Positions 53,561-63,309 of a DNA stretch of 64,000 bases are shown one piece after another. Source of the stretch: Paludibacteraceae bacterium. Lineage in GTDB: Bacteria > Bacteroidota > Bacteroidia > Bacteroidales > Paludibacteraceae. Made by a program: the position numbers and the translations under genes. Location: contig JAFTSS010000053.1 in assembly GCA_017467185.1 (NCBI GenBank), positions 1 through 64,000 on the forward strand, given 5' to 3'. Below the pieces are notes generated by a model. That model searched no databases, was not told the origin of the DNA, and saw only the letters and a list, made by a program, of their open reading frames with translations. The first letter of the stretch is position 1, and every line of letters starts with the position of its first letter.

Positions 53561-54103
53561 CTACTTATTATTTATTCTGTTTTTTATTTCTTGTGCACGT
53601 TCGTAATTCTCGGATGCTATGGCACGTTGTAAAGCCTCTGCGAGTTCTTCATCAAACAACATAGAGACTGGCGCATCATCGGTATGACGGATTTGAACAC
53701 GGTCTTTTACCTCTTCTAATATTTCGTCCTCAACGAAAATTGGTGCTCCAGAACGTATTGCTAGTGCCACAGAATCAGATGTACGACTATCTAATTGCAG
53801 TTCTTCATCTCCATTTTTGATAACCAATTTTGAGAAATAAGCTTCGCCTGATTTTCTTACAATATCAACTCTTAAAAGGTCAATATCACAATTCAACATC
53901 ATATCAAGCATTAAATCATAAATAATTGGTCGTTTCAATTCCATCTTTTGCAGAGCTACGAGAATGCTTTTAGCCTCAAATCCACCTATTATAATAGGTA
54001 ATTTGCGACTACCCTCCACCTCTTCCAACATTAAAAGATAAATTTCGTTGTCGGGTTTGGCTTCGCTGACTCCCATTACTCGGACTTGTCGAGGTAAAAT
54101 CAT
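53561..54103 (-). CDS. Bifunctional nuclease-family protein (DUF151) with UvrB/C motif
   Basis: About 180 aa. Residues 1-130 form the BFN/DUF151 domain: QVRVMGVSEAKPDNEIYLLMLEE, LPIIIGGFEAKSI, RPIIYDLMLDMM, LQLDSRTSDSVALAIRSGAPIFV. The C-terminal ELAEALQRAIASENYERAQEIKNRI is a UvrB/UvrC (UVR) coiled-coil motif. This two-part layout is standard in Bacteroidetes; the true function is uncertain (a plant member is a nuclease). I use the ATG at 54103 (MILPRQVRV), which matches family N-termini. Confidence 0.85.
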   Translation of the reverse strand: MILPRQVRVMGVSEAKPDNEIYLLMLEEVEGSRKLPIIIGGFEAKSILVALQKMELKRPIIYDLMLDMMLNCDIDLLRVDIVRKSGEAYFSKLVIKNGDEELQLDSRTSDSVALAIRSGAPIFVEDEILEEVKDRVQIRHTDDAPVSMLFDEELAEALQRAIASENYERAQEIKNRINNK

Positions 54104-54121
54104 GATATTTTTTTTACGACC

Positions 54122-54213
54122 AATACACACTGTGAGTGTGTACTGTTTTATGACTGTTTTCTTGCTTGCGCCTCGCTTGAGGGTAAGGCAAGGGAATACA
54201 CACTGTGAGTGTG
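54122..54213. repeat. Direct repeats of a GTG-centred palindrome
   Basis: AATACACACTGTGAGTGTG occurs twice (54122-54140 and 54195-54213). Each copy holds CACACT-GTG-AGTGTG, a hairpin. A 54-bp GC-richer piece lies between. It fills the gap between fabH and the DUF151 gene. Confidence 0.7.
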
Positions 54214-54216
54214 CAT

Positions 54217-55224
54217 TTATTTCATGTTGTCAACAGCCCACTTTAGATATATTGAGCCCCATGCAAAACCAGCACCAAAAGAAGACAAGACAAGATTGTC
54301 ACCTTTAAGGAATAGGTGCTTATTATCCCACAAAAGAATTGGAATTGTGGCAGAAGAAGTGTTTGCACGTTTATCAATATTTACCAAAACTCGGTCTGGA
54401 CGCATACCCATACGATTGCCAACAGCCTCAATGATACGTAAATTGGCTTGGTGAGGGAGGAAATATAAATCGTTAGGATCTAATCCGTGACGATCCATCA
54501 TTTCGAGCGACACTTCTGACATTTTGCTCACAGCCCATTTGAATACATTCTTACCATCTTGATACACAAAGTGTTCGCGAGCATCAACAGTTTCGTGAGT
54601 AGCAGGTTTAATAGAACCACCAGCTTTCATGTGAAGGTATTCTTTACCTACACCATCTGAACGAAGGATTGCGTCTTGAAGGCCATTGCCATCAGCACAA
54701 GGTTCAACCAAAACAGCAGCAGCACCATCACCAAAAAGAGGACAAGTATTTCGATCTGTATAATCAATTATAGCAGACATTTTTTCGCCTGACACTACAA
54801 GCATTTTTTTGCAGAACCCACTTTCGACATAAAGAGAAGCTGTTTTGAATGCATGAATAAATCCAGCACAACCAACTTGCATATCGAAAGAAATACCATT
54901 ACGTATGCCACAAGCATTGGAAATAATTGCTGCAGTTGAAGGGAAAACCATATCTGGAGTAACTGTTGAACAAATTACACCATCAATTTCAGAAGGATCA
55001 ATATTGTTTTTCTCGAGAAGAGTTTTCACTGCTTTAATAGCCATAAATGACATACCTACACCTGGCTCTTTAAGAATACGACGCTCTTTGATTCCCACAC
55101 GGGTCATAATCCATTCGTCTGAGGTATCAACCATGTGGCTGAGTTCTTCATTCGTTAAAATATACTCAGGCAAATAAGCCTCAATAGCCGTAATAGCGGC
55201 TCTCACTTTATTATCTTTAATCAT
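54217..55224 (-). CDS. fabH: Beta-ketoacyl-ACP synthase III
   Basis: About 335 aa, cytosolic. It starts fatty acid chains by condensing acyl-CoA with malonyl-ACP. The catalytic triad is visible: Cys in MQVGCAGFIHAFKTA (near residue 118), His in FLPHQANLRIIEAV (near 260) and Asn in NIDKRANTSSATIPILLW (near 290). WIMTRVGIKERR is the CoA-binding N-terminal motif. I start at the ATG at 55224 (MIKDNKVRAAITA); more upstream codons have no family similarity. It lies apart from plsX/rpmF here. Confidence 0.95.
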   Translation of the reverse strand: MIKDNKVRAAITAIEAYLPEYILTNEELSHMVDTSDEWIMTRVGIKERRILKEPGVGMSFMAIKAVKTLLEKNNIDPSEIDGVICSTVTPDMVFPSTAAIISNACGIRNGISFDMQVGCAGFIHAFKTASLYVESGFCKKMLVVSGEKMSAIIDYTDRNTCPLFGDGAAAVLVEPCADGNGLQDAILRSDGVGKEYLHMKAGGSIKPATHETVDAREHFVYQDGKNVFKWAVSKMSEVSLEMMDRHGLDPNDLYFLPHQANLRIIEAVGNRMGMRPDRVLVNIDKRANTSSATIPILLWDNKHLFLKGDNLVLSSFGAGFAWGSIYLKWAVDNMK

Positions 55225-55303
55225 AATCAGTTTTTTTATGCACACATTTATTATATAAGGTATAAGAAAACAACGACACAATACATGTATGCAAAATTCG
55301 GTG

Positions 55304-55311
55304 CAAAGGTA
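55304..55311 (-). promoter_or_regulatory. -7 box of the fabH promoter
   Basis: Minus strand TACCTTTG followed by CACCGAAT. A good TTG at -33 is not seen because a CATAATT heptamer array occupies that position. Confidence 0.45.
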
Positions 55312-55317
55312 CAAAAA

Positions 55318-55341
55318 ATAATTCATAATTCATAATTCATA
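55318..55341. repeat. CATAATT heptamers at the fabH promoter
   Basis: Three CATAATT units directly upstream of the fabH -7 box, covering the region where the -33 box should be. Confidence 0.8.
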
Positions 55342-55434
55342 ATTTTACAATTATACTTACTACCTTAATTTTATCAACTATCTATCAAGTACTTATAACC
55401 ATCTCAAAAATATTAAAAAAACTAAAAAATAGAT

Positions 55435-55465
55435 TTTGTCACATTGCAATAATTTTGTAACTTTG
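55435..55465 (+). promoter_or_regulatory. Promoter of the SulP gene
   Basis: TTTG (55435-55438), 19-bp gap, TAACTTTG (55458-55465). The leader of about 150 nt contains two arrays in opposite orientation (CATAATT at 55479-55509, AATTATG at 55583-55614), which could pair. Confidence 0.6.
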
Positions 55466-55478
55466 CAGTCCAAATTAA

Positions 55479-55614
55479 TGCATAATTCATAATGCATAAT
55501 TCATAATTATAAATACACATTAAATCACTATATATTAACAATATAACAAAAAAAAATAATTGATAATTCGTCAACGCATTCAATTATGCATTATGAATTA
55601 TGAATTATGAATTA
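55479..55614. repeat. Opposed heptamer arrays in the SulP leader
   Basis: GCATAATTCATAATGCATAA-type units at 55479-55509, then ATGAATTATGAATTATGAAT-type units at 55583-55614. They are reverse complements of each other and could form a long stem in the leader, 8 bp before the SulP start. Confidence 0.8.
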
Positions 55615-55622
55615 AAAGAAAG

Positions 55623-57332
55623 ATGTATAATATTAAAGATGTTTTTCAACCTCGCATAATCGAGTGTTTAAAAAATTACGGAAAACAACAATTCACTGCC
55701 GATATGATGGCAGGTGTGATTGTAGGTATTGTGGCAATTCCATTAGCAATTGCATTTGGTATCGCATCAGGTGTAGGTCCAACAGAAGGTCTTATCACAG
55801 CCATTATCGCTGGTTTTATTATTTCCGCTTTAGGTGGTACTAAAGTACAAATTGGCGGTCCTACAGGTGCATTCATCGTAATTATCTATGGCATTATCCA
55901 ACAATTTGGATTAGTTGGCTTGATGATAGCCACAATTCTTGCAGGTATTATGCTCATTGTCATGGGTCTTACTAAAATGGGTACTATCATTAAATTCGTA
56001 CCTTATCCTGTAATTATTGGTTTTACAGGAGGTATCGCTCTCACTATTTTCTCTACCCAAATGAATGACTTCTTTGGCATGGGTATAGAAGGTGTGCCTG
56101 CCGATTTCATTGAAAAATGGATTTGCTATTTTTCTAATCTCTCGTCTATCAATTGGGGAGCATTTGCTATTGGTTTGTTAAGCCTTTTAATTATTATTTT
56201 CACCCCTAAAGTATCGAAAAAAATTCCTGGCTCACTCGTTGCTATTATAATAATGACACTTGTAGTGTGGTTATTAAAAGAGTTTACTAATTTTGAATTT
56301 GTCAATAGCATTAAAACAATTGGTGATTTATACGAATTGCCTTCTGGTATTCCTGCACCTAAATTGCCTGAAATGAATCTTGCCGAAGGCGAAACTATTT
56401 GGAGTGTAATCCGTTCACTTATGCCTGCAGCATTCACAATAGCTATGTTAGGTGCAATTGAATCATTACTTTCGGCAATGGTGGCTGATGGTGTTATTTC
56501 AGATAAACACAACTCTAATACAGAGCTTATTGGTCAAGGTATTGCCAACGTAGTAGTTCCATTCTTTGGTGGTATTCCTGCAACTGGTGCTATTGCACGT
56601 ACAATGACAAATATCAACAATGGAGGTCGCACACCTGTGGCTGGTATTGTTCACGCATTGATATTGATGCTCGTTCTTCTATTTATGGGTCCACTCGTAG
56701 GTCTTATTCCAATGCCATGTCTTGCTGCCGTACTTATTATTGTGGCTTATAACATGAGTGGTTGGCGCACATTTGTGTCTCTTTACAAGGGACCTAAGAG
56801 CGATTTTGCAGTATTGATGACAACATTTGTACTTACTGTAATATTCGACCTTACAATTGCAATCGAAATTGGTCTATTGCTTGCTGTAGTATTGTTCTTG
56901 AAACGTACAAGTGAATCTGTTGAAATCAAACATTTCCACGACGAAATCGACCCTAATCAAGAACTTGACATTAAGATAAACACAGAAGAAAAACTCTCAA
57001 TTCCAGAAGGTGTTGATGTATATGAAATTGATGGTCCTTATTTCTTCGGTATCGCTAATAAATTCGAAGAGGTTATGAGCCGTATCAGTAAAAAACCAAA
57101 AGTAAGAATCATACGTATGCGTCGCGTACCATTTATGGATTCAACTGGTATTCACAACCTCGAAGTACTCATTGAACAATCTAAAAAAGAAGGCGTACAA
57201 ATAGTGCTCTCAGGTGTAAATCCACAAGTACGTACTGCTCTTGAGAAAGCCGAATTTACAAAACTTATTCCAACAGAAAATATTTGCTCAAACATCAACG
57301 TGGCATTAGAACGTTCGAAAGAACTTATCTAA
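55623..57332 (+). CDS. SulP family anion transporter with STAS domain
   Basis: 569 aa, inner-membrane transporter for anions such as sulfate or bicarbonate. About twelve membrane segments from residue 25 to 430, starting with DMMAGVIVGIVAIPLAIAFGIASG and including the family signature IIAGFIISALGGTKVQIGGPTGAF. A cytosolic STAS domain follows (YEIDGPYFFGIANKFEEV, MRRVPFMDSTGIHNLEVLIEQ, residues about 455-560). The conserved DSTG Ser is present. Substrate is not seen in sequence. Single gene with promoter and terminator. Confidence 0.92.
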   Translation: MYNIKDVFQPRIIECLKNYGKQQFTADMMAGVIVGIVAIPLAIAFGIASGVGPTEGLITAIIAGFIISALGGTKVQIGGPTGAFIVIIYGIIQQFGLVGLMIATILAGIMLIVMGLTKMGTIIKFVPYPVIIGFTGGIALTIFSTQMNDFFGMGIEGVPADFIEKWICYFSNLSSINWGAFAIGLLSLLIIIFTPKVSKKIPGSLVAIIIMTLVVWLLKEFTNFEFVNSIKTIGDLYELPSGIPAPKLPEMNLAEGETIWSVIRSLMPAAFTIAMLGAIESLLSAMVADGVISDKHNSNTELIGQGIANVVVPFFGGIPATGAIARTMTNINNGGRTPVAGIVHALILMLVLLFMGPLVGLIPMPCLAAVLIIVAYNMSGWRTFVSLYKGPKSDFAVLMTTFVLTVIFDLTIAIEIGLLLAVVLFLKRTSESVEIKHFHDEIDPNQELDIKINTEEKLSIPEGVDVYEIDGPYFFGIANKFEEVMSRISKKPKVRIIRMRRVPFMDSTGIHNLEVLIEQSKKEGVQIVLSGVNPQVRTALEKAEFTKLIPTENICSNINVALERSKELI

Positions 57333-57344
57333 CATAAACAATAT

Positions 57345-57385
57345 AAAGCCTCTAAATCCGTTATAGTTTTTAGAGGCTTTATTTT
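57345..57385 (+). terminator. Terminator of the SulP gene
   Basis: AAAGCCTCTAAA (57345-57356) pairs with TTTAGAGGCTTT (57369-57380), followed by ATTTT. Confidence 0.88.
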
Positions 57386-57396
57386 AATTAGCAAAA

Positions 57397-58080
57397 ATGA
57401 AAACAACAAAACAAATATTTTTTATTTTAATCTTAATTCTAACTCTATCATCTTGCGATTGGTTAGAACCTGAAGTAGAACAATCAAATCAAATATACCA
57501 AACAGCAGCCACACTAATACATGACACTTCAGGCAAAAACCTATTTCTTACAGATGATAGTATTAAGTTACAACCTACAGAAGAAATAATTATCCCCGAT
57601 AATAAAAAGGACTCTCTTCTAAATAAACGCTACTTTATAACATTTCAAATTACAGAACAAACAACCACTCTATACACCATTAACTTACTCTCTTCTCAAC
57701 AGATGAGAGAAATACCTATAACACCTATACAATCTATCAACGACACAACCAAATATACTAATCAAACTTTATTACTAAAGAATCTTTGGATATCTGGTTC
57801 GTATTTGAATATGATTACAGAAATACAAGGGTCGGGACAAAAATTTCACAACTACAACCTACTATTTAGTCTTAGTCCTACATTGTCACCAGACACATTA
57901 AACTTAATAATGAGATACGATAATAATAAAGACAACGCAATATATACTCTACAAGAAGCTACAACTTACAATCTCAAGGAATTTATTAACTCTGAAAAAG
58001 ATAGTGTAATAATTCGCTTCCATTATAATTCATATTATCCAGAATACAATACAATCTATATAAAAACAAGTACAAAATGA
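57397..58080 (+). CDS. Lipoprotein of unknown function
   Basis: 227 aa. A lipobox is clear (ILILTLSSCDWLEPEVE, Cys at residue 20). The rest is hydrophilic, Thr/Asn-rich, with predicted strands and no family I recognise. Its stop overlaps the start of the next gene by ATGA, a sign of translational coupling. The partner is a T9SS/gliding-type protein, so this lipoprotein probably works with it at the outer membrane. It begins 12 bp after the SulP terminator, so its own promoter would lie inside or beyond that terminator; none is obvious. Confidence 0.65.
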   Translation: MKTTKQIFFILILILTLSSCDWLEPEVEQSNQIYQTAATLIHDTSGKNLFLTDDSIKLQPTEEIIIPDNKKDSLLNKRYFITFQITEQTTTLYTINLLSSQQMREIPITPIQSINDTTKYTNQTLLLKNLWISGSYLNMITEIQGSGQKFHNYNLLFSLSPTLSPDTLNLIMRYDNNKDNAIYTLQEATTYNLKEFINSEKDSVIIRFHYNSYYPEYNTIYIKTSTK

Positions 58081-59356
58081 AAAAAATAACAATTTTAATA
58101 CTCTGTATAACATCGGCTTTATCATTGTATGCCCAATTTAATATAACCAACCCACAAGGTTATATTAAACTCACAGACAAACAATACAACCTTGATGCCC
58201 TCATTATATTAAATGGTATAGACGGCAACACTATGATAAACTACACAGGAACAGAATCAATAGAATGGCGTTACACTATCAATGGGGAAAATTTCAATTC
58301 TACACAAAAAGAGATATTTCCTGAATCTGATGTGCTCTACTCTATTTATGTGAATGGTTCTGCCCAATACCACATCTATACATTAGACTATACTCAATAT
58401 TTACCACAACTAAATTCTTTAGAAGTAGTAGAATCAGAAGAAAATAAATGCCAACAAATAACTATTAATGTTGATGCCTCAATTCCAGAACTCAAATATC
58501 TCGACCGCACAAATTCCACACAAACGCTCGAACGCGAGTTTACCCTAAGTTATGATAACGCAGCTTGGCAAGACTCTTCATGGGTAGATGTAACTACCGA
58601 CACCATAATTTCTCAATTCTCAATTCTCAATTCTCAATCCCTGCACCCTACAAATCAACCACATTCAAACTATATGGCGACAAATGGGCAGAACAACTAA
58701 ATATAACATCAGACACGATAATGACTGATTACTCAGCAATAGCCGTAAAATGTTACCCTAAAGGCACAATAGTTGAGCGAGAATACGAAAATGAAAAAGA
58801 CCGCTCTTCTGATACTGAAGTCGAAGGTTCAGGACCCCTTGTTGTAGAATTTGAATCTCGAGCCAATCCACTTGATATAATGTATTACGAATGGTTTGTT
58901 TGCAACGTAGAAACACCCAATAACTATCAACGCTATAACGACGAAGACCTTCGCTATACATTCGAAAAAACTGGAGAATATAAAGTAAAACTCGTTGCAA
59001 CGAGCAATACATGCGAATACACCGACTCATTGAATGTACGTGTTTTAGAATCCTACATTGAGGCACCAAACGTATTTACACCAAATGGCGATGGCATTAA
59101 CGACGAATGGCGTGTGGCTTACAAATCTATCGAACGTTATCAATGTATAATCCAAAATCGCTGGGGTCGCACAGTTTTCAAATCGACCGACCCAGGTAAA
59201 GGTTGGAATGGAATGATAGGTACTCGTCCTGCTGCAGAAGGAACATATTATTATGTTATCATTGCGTATGGAACTGACAAATTTCCAGCTACACACAAAA
59301 AAGCCGGACAACAAATGAAATATAAACTATCTGGCGACATCAATCTACTTAGATAA
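58077..59356 (+). pseudogene. Gliding-type T9SS protein, out of frame at a heptamer array
   Basis: Two reading frames make one gene: 58077-58700 (signal peptide MKKITILILCITSALSLYAQ and N-terminal part) and the frame ending at 59356. The second holds a PKD-like domain and the gliding-motility/type B T9SS C-terminal domain (APNVFTPNGDGINDEWRV, then NRWGRTVFKS). The frames meet in a TCTCAAT array of four units (58611-58638). A fifth unit, or loss of two, joins them into about 428 aa reading SQFSIPAPYKSTTFKLYG. In the form seen, the product is a 207-aa secreted stub without a sorting domain. This may be phase variation, a decayed gene or a sequencing/assembly error in the repeat. Confidence 0.8.
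58611..58638. repeat. TCTCAAT heptamer array at the frameshift
   Basis: Four perfect TCTCAAT units. Both frames through the array are open, so change of copy number moves translation between them. Confidence 0.92.
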
Positions 59357-59368
59357 TTTATAATGTAC

Positions 59369-59405
59369 AAAAAAAAACGGAATCAAAATTGATTCCGTTT
59401 TTTAT
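59369..59405. terminator. Bidirectional terminator between the gliding-type gene and nifJ
   Basis: AAAAACGGAATCA pairs with TGATTCCGTTTTTT across AAAT. It lies between convergent genes. Confidence 0.88.
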
Positions 59406-59418
59406 TTATATTCTATAG

Positions 59419-62400
59419 TTAGAATTTATCTACCATGCGTTGATAGCTCTTATAACGCCATTTAGCATTGTCTTCGGCTGCTTGGAAGAGTTCTTCTGCT
59501 TCGGCTGGATATTGTTTCATTACTGAAGCATAACGAACCTCACCTTTCAAGAAGTTTTTGAAGTTATCCCAATTTGGCTCTTTACTATCGAGTGTAAATG
59601 GATTCTTGCCCTCTTCTTCGAGTTGTGGATTGTAACGCCACAAGTGCCAGTAACCGCATGCTACGGCTGCTTCTTCCTCAGCTTGAGCTTTACCCATACC
59701 TGCTTTCAAACCATGGTTGATACATGGAGCGTATGCAATAATCAATGATGGACCTGGATAAGCTTCTGCTTCACGAATTGCTTTGAGGCATTGAGCTTGG
59801 TCGGCACCCATAGCTACTTGAGCTACATATACATAACCATAAGTAGTGGCAATCATACCAAGGTCTTTTTTGCGTACGCGTTTACCTGCAGCAGCAAATT
59901 TAGCAATAGCACCAACAGGAGTTGATTTAGATGCTTGACCACCTGTATTAGAATAAACCTCTGTATCAAGAACAAGAATATTTACATCCTTACCAGAAGC
60001 AATAACATGGTCGAGACCTCCATAACCGATATCGTAAGAAGCACCGTCACCACCAATAATCCATTGTGAACGTTTAACAAGATAATGGTCAAGTGATGCA
60101 ATCTCTTTACAAATATCGCAACCGCAAGCTGCTACTAATGGACGAATTTGTTCTGCAAGTTCTTTAGAACGATCTGCATCGTCTTTTTCTGCAATCCAAG
60201 CATTAAACAAGCCTTTCAATTCATCTGAACAGCAAGTGCAAGTTTGTGCTTTAGTCATGAGTTCTACGAGACGAGCACGCATTTTATCGTTAGCGAGAGT
60301 CATACCAAGACCAAATTCGCAGAAGTCTTCGAACAAAGAGTTAGCCCATGCAGGACCTTGACCTTTTTCGTTAGTTGTATAAGGAGTAGAAGGTACTGAA
60401 CCTGAGTAGATAGAAGAACAACCTGTTGCATTAGCCACGATTTGACGATCGCCAAAGAGTTGTGTGATAAGTTTCACGTATGGTGTTTCGCCACAACCAG
60501 AGCAAGCACCAGAGAACTCAAAGAGTGGAGTTGCAAATTGTGAGTTCTTCACATTAGCTTTAGTATCAACAAGGTGTTGTTTTGTTTTAACATTCTTAAC
60601 GAGATAATCCCAGTTTGCAGCTTCAGGCAATTCGCCTTCGAGTGGCACCATTTTGAGAGCAGGACCACCAGCTTTAGGGTTACCTGGACATACGTCAACA
60701 CAGTTACCACAACCGAGACAGTCGAGCACACCTACTTGCATACGAAAGTGCATACCTTTCATTGCAGCAGGAGCTTTCATTTCGAGAGTATCTGCAGTAA
60801 ATCCTGCTTTCTCTTCGTCAGTCATAACAAATGGACGAATACATGCGTGAGGACACACATACGCACATTTGTTACATTGAATACAGTTGTCGGCATTCCA
60901 AGTAGGAACAAACGCAGCCACACCGCGTTTTTCATATTTTGCAGTACCTTGCATCCATGTGCCATCTTCGATACCTTTGAATGCAGAAACTTTCAACAAA
61001 TCACCATCTTGAGCATTGATTGGACGAACAATTTCATTGATGAATGCTGGGTCGTTATTTGCCTCTACTGCATCATCTTCGAGAGTAGCCCATGCTGGAT
61101 CAACTGCTAATTGTTTGTATTCTCCACCACGATCAACAGCAGCATAGTTTTTATTTACTACATCTTCACCTTTTTTGCCGTATGATTTAAGAATGAATTT
61201 CTTCATTTGCTCTACAGCCAAATCTACAGGTATTACCTCTGTTATACGGAAGAATGCCGATTGAAGAATTGTGTTAGTGCGATTACCAAGACCTATTTCT
61301 TGCGCAATTTGAGTTGCGTTGATATAATAAACTGTGATATTATTTTGTGCAAAATAACGTTTTACTTTATTTGGCAAGTGTTTAGCCAACTCTTCGTCGC
61401 TCCAAACTGTATTCAAAAGGAAAGTACCATTCTTTTGCAAGCCACGAGTTACATCATACATACGAAGGTATGCTTGAACGTGACAAGCTACGAAGTTTGG
61501 TGTTGTTACCAAATAAGTTGAACGAATAGGTGTATCAGAGAAACGAAGGTGAGAACATGTGAAACCACCTGATTTTTTAGAGTCGTAAGAGAAATATGCT
61601 TGACAATATTTATTAGTGTTGTCACCAATAATTTTGATTGAGTTTTTATTAGCACCCACAGTACCATCAGCTCCCAAACCATAGAATTTACCTCTAAACA
61701 TATTACCAGCATTGATAGTAATATCTTCAAGTTTAGGAAGTGAAGTGAATGTTACGTCATCTTCAATACCAATTGTAAAGAGATTTTTAGGTTGAGGCAA
61801 TGCCAAATTTTCAAACACAGAAAGAATTTGAGCTGGAGTTGTATCGTTTGAGCCAAGACCATAGCGACCACCCACTACGATAGGAGCATTTTCTGTACCA
61901 TAAAGCACATCTTTTACATCCAAATAAAGAGGTTCGCCAGTAGCACCTGGTTCTTTTGTACGGTCAAGAACAGCCACACGTTTAGCTGATTTTGGAAGCG
62001 TAGCCAAGAAGTGTTTAGCTGAGAATGGACGATAGAGGTGAACTGCTACGAGACCCACTTTTTCGCCTTTTTCCATCAAGTAATCAATAGCCTCACGAAT
62101 AGTTTCTGTAACAGAACCCATAGCGATGATTACGCGCTCAGCATCTTCTGCTCCATAATAATCGAACAAACCATATTTGCGACCTGTAATTTTAGAAATC
62201 TCATTCATATACTCTTCCACAATTGCAGGCACAGCATTATAATAGCTATTAGAAGCCTCACGATGTTGGAAGAACACATCTGGGTTTTCAGCCATACCAC
62301 GAGCTACTGGACGCTCTGGAGTCAATGCACGATTACGGAATGCTTTCAATGCATCTTGGTCAATAAGACCAGCGAGATCTTCATTCTCAAGCAATTCAAT

Positions 62401-62949
62401 TTTTTGTATCTCGTGAGAAGTACGGAAACCATCAAAGAAGTTGATGAAAGGTACACGACTCTTAATAGTAGAAAGGTGGGCTACACCAGCCAAATCCATA
62501 ACCTCTTGCACCGAACCTTCAGCCAACATTGCAAAACCTGTTTGACGGCAAGCCATAACGTCTTGGTGATCACCAAAAATAGACAAAGCATGTGAAGCCA
62601 AAGCTCTAGCTGAAACATGGAATACGCAAGGCAACAATTCGCCTGCAATTTTATACATATTAGGAATCATCAACAAGAGACCTTGTGATGCAGTATATGT
62701 AGTTGTGAGTGCACCTGCTTGAAGCGAACCATGTACTGCACCAGCAGCACCACCTTCTGATTGCATTTCTTGAACAAGAACAGTCTCACCGAAAATATTT
62801 TTACGTCCGGCAGCAGCCCATTCATCAACATACTCCGCCATTGTACTTGATGGAGTAATTGGATAGATAGCAGCCACCTCACTAAACATATATGAAATAT
62901 GTGCAGCTGCTTGGTTACCATCACATGTAATAAATTTCTTTTCTTTCAT
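59419..62949 (-). CDS. nifJ: Pyruvate:ferredoxin (flavodoxin) oxidoreductase
   Basis: 1176 aa, single-chain homodimeric PFOR that turns pyruvate and CoA into acetyl-CoA, CO2 and reduced ferredoxin in anaerobes. Domain order is normal: domain I with the YPITPSS motif (residues 30-36), domain II/III with KLMDVTRG-type region, two 4Fe-4S clusters (CIQCNKCAYVCPHACIRP near 690 and CLGCGNCVDVCPGNPKA near 746), and the TPP domain with CSGCGETPYVKL and GDGASYDIGYGGLDH. The third cluster Cys residues (CGCDICKE region) are also present. A -7 box TATCTTTG (63065-63072, minus strand) lies about 115 bp upstream. It is monocistronic. Confidence 0.96.
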   Translation of the reverse strand: MKEKKFITCDGNQAAAHISYMFSEVAAIYPITPSSTMAEYVDEWAAAGRKNIFGETVLVQEMQSEGGAAGAVHGSLQAGALTTTYTASQGLLLMIPNMYKIAGELLPCVFHVSARALASHALSIFGDHQDVMACRQTGFAMLAEGSVQEVMDLAGVAHLSTIKSRVPFINFFDGFRTSHEIQKIELLENEDLAGLIDQDALKAFRNRALTPERPVARGMAENPDVFFQHREASNSYYNAVPAIVEEYMNEISKITGRKYGLFDYYGAEDAERVIIAMGSVTETIREAIDYLMEKGEKVGLVAVHLYRPFSAKHFLATLPKSAKRVAVLDRTKEPGATGEPLYLDVKDVLYGTENAPIVVGGRYGLGSNDTTPAQILSVFENLALPQPKNLFTIGIEDDVTFTSLPKLEDITINAGNMFRGKFYGLGADGTVGANKNSIKIIGDNTNKYCQAYFSYDSKKSGGFTCSHLRFSDTPIRSTYLVTTPNFVACHVQAYLRMYDVTRGLQKNGTFLLNTVWSDEELAKHLPNKVKRYFAQNNITVYYINATQIAQEIGLGNRTNTILQSAFFRITEVIPVDLAVEQMKKFILKSYGKKGEDVVNKNYAAVDRGGEYKQLAVDPAWATLEDDAVEANNDPAFINEIVRPINAQDGDLLKVSAFKGIEDGTWMQGTAKYEKRGVAAFVPTWNADNCIQCNKCAYVCPHACIRPFVMTDEEKAGFTADTLEMKAPAAMKGMHFRMQVGVLDCLGCGNCVDVCPGNPKAGGPALKMVPLEGELPEAANWDYLVKNVKTKQHLVDTKANVKNSQFATPLFEFSGACSGCGETPYVKLITQLFGDRQIVANATGCSSIYSGSVPSTPYTTNEKGQGPAWANSLFEDFCEFGLGMTLANDKMRARLVELMTKAQTCTCCSDELKGLFNAWIAEKDDADRSKELAEQIRPLVAACGCDICKEIASLDHYLVKRSQWIIGGDGASYDIGYGGLDHVIASGKDVNILVLDTEVYSNTGGQASKSTPVGAIAKFAAAGKRVRKKDLGMIATTYGYVYVAQVAMGADQAQCLKAIREAEAYPGPSLIIAYAPCINHGLKAGMGKAQAEEEAAVACGYWHLWRYNPQLEEEGKNPFTLDSKEPNWDNFKNFLKGEVRYASVMKQYPAEAEELFQAAEDNAKWRYKSYQRMVDKF

Positions 62950-63251
62950 AATAATACAAATAATGTTATTATTAGTTATTTCTTAAAAAAACTTTCAAAA
63001 CTAAGATTTTCAAATAAATATAGGATATTTCAAACCCTATTTCCGCAAATAAGCAATTATCATGCAAAGATACAAAAAAAATCAATACTAACCCACGATA
63101 TTCTAATATTTTTTCAAAAAATAACACATTTTACAACAATATCTAAAAAAACAGAACTATTACACCTTAAATATATAATGCATGAGTATCTATTCTTAAT
63201 ATTCAAATAAAATAATTTATCAATAATAAGTCATATTTCACAATTATTTTG

Positions 63252-63259
63252 TAACTTTG
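63252..63259 (+). promoter_or_regulatory. -7 box upstream of the UPF0597 gene
   Basis: TAACTTTGCAAG, the Bacteroidetes -7 form. No clear TTG is seen 20 bp upstream. The leader would be about 180 nt and include the palindrome and the dispersed element. Confidence 0.5.
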
Positions 63260-63309
63260 CAAGTCAAATAACAAAAAGTGCGAGCCGAGTACCAAACATC
63301 TCGCTGTAC

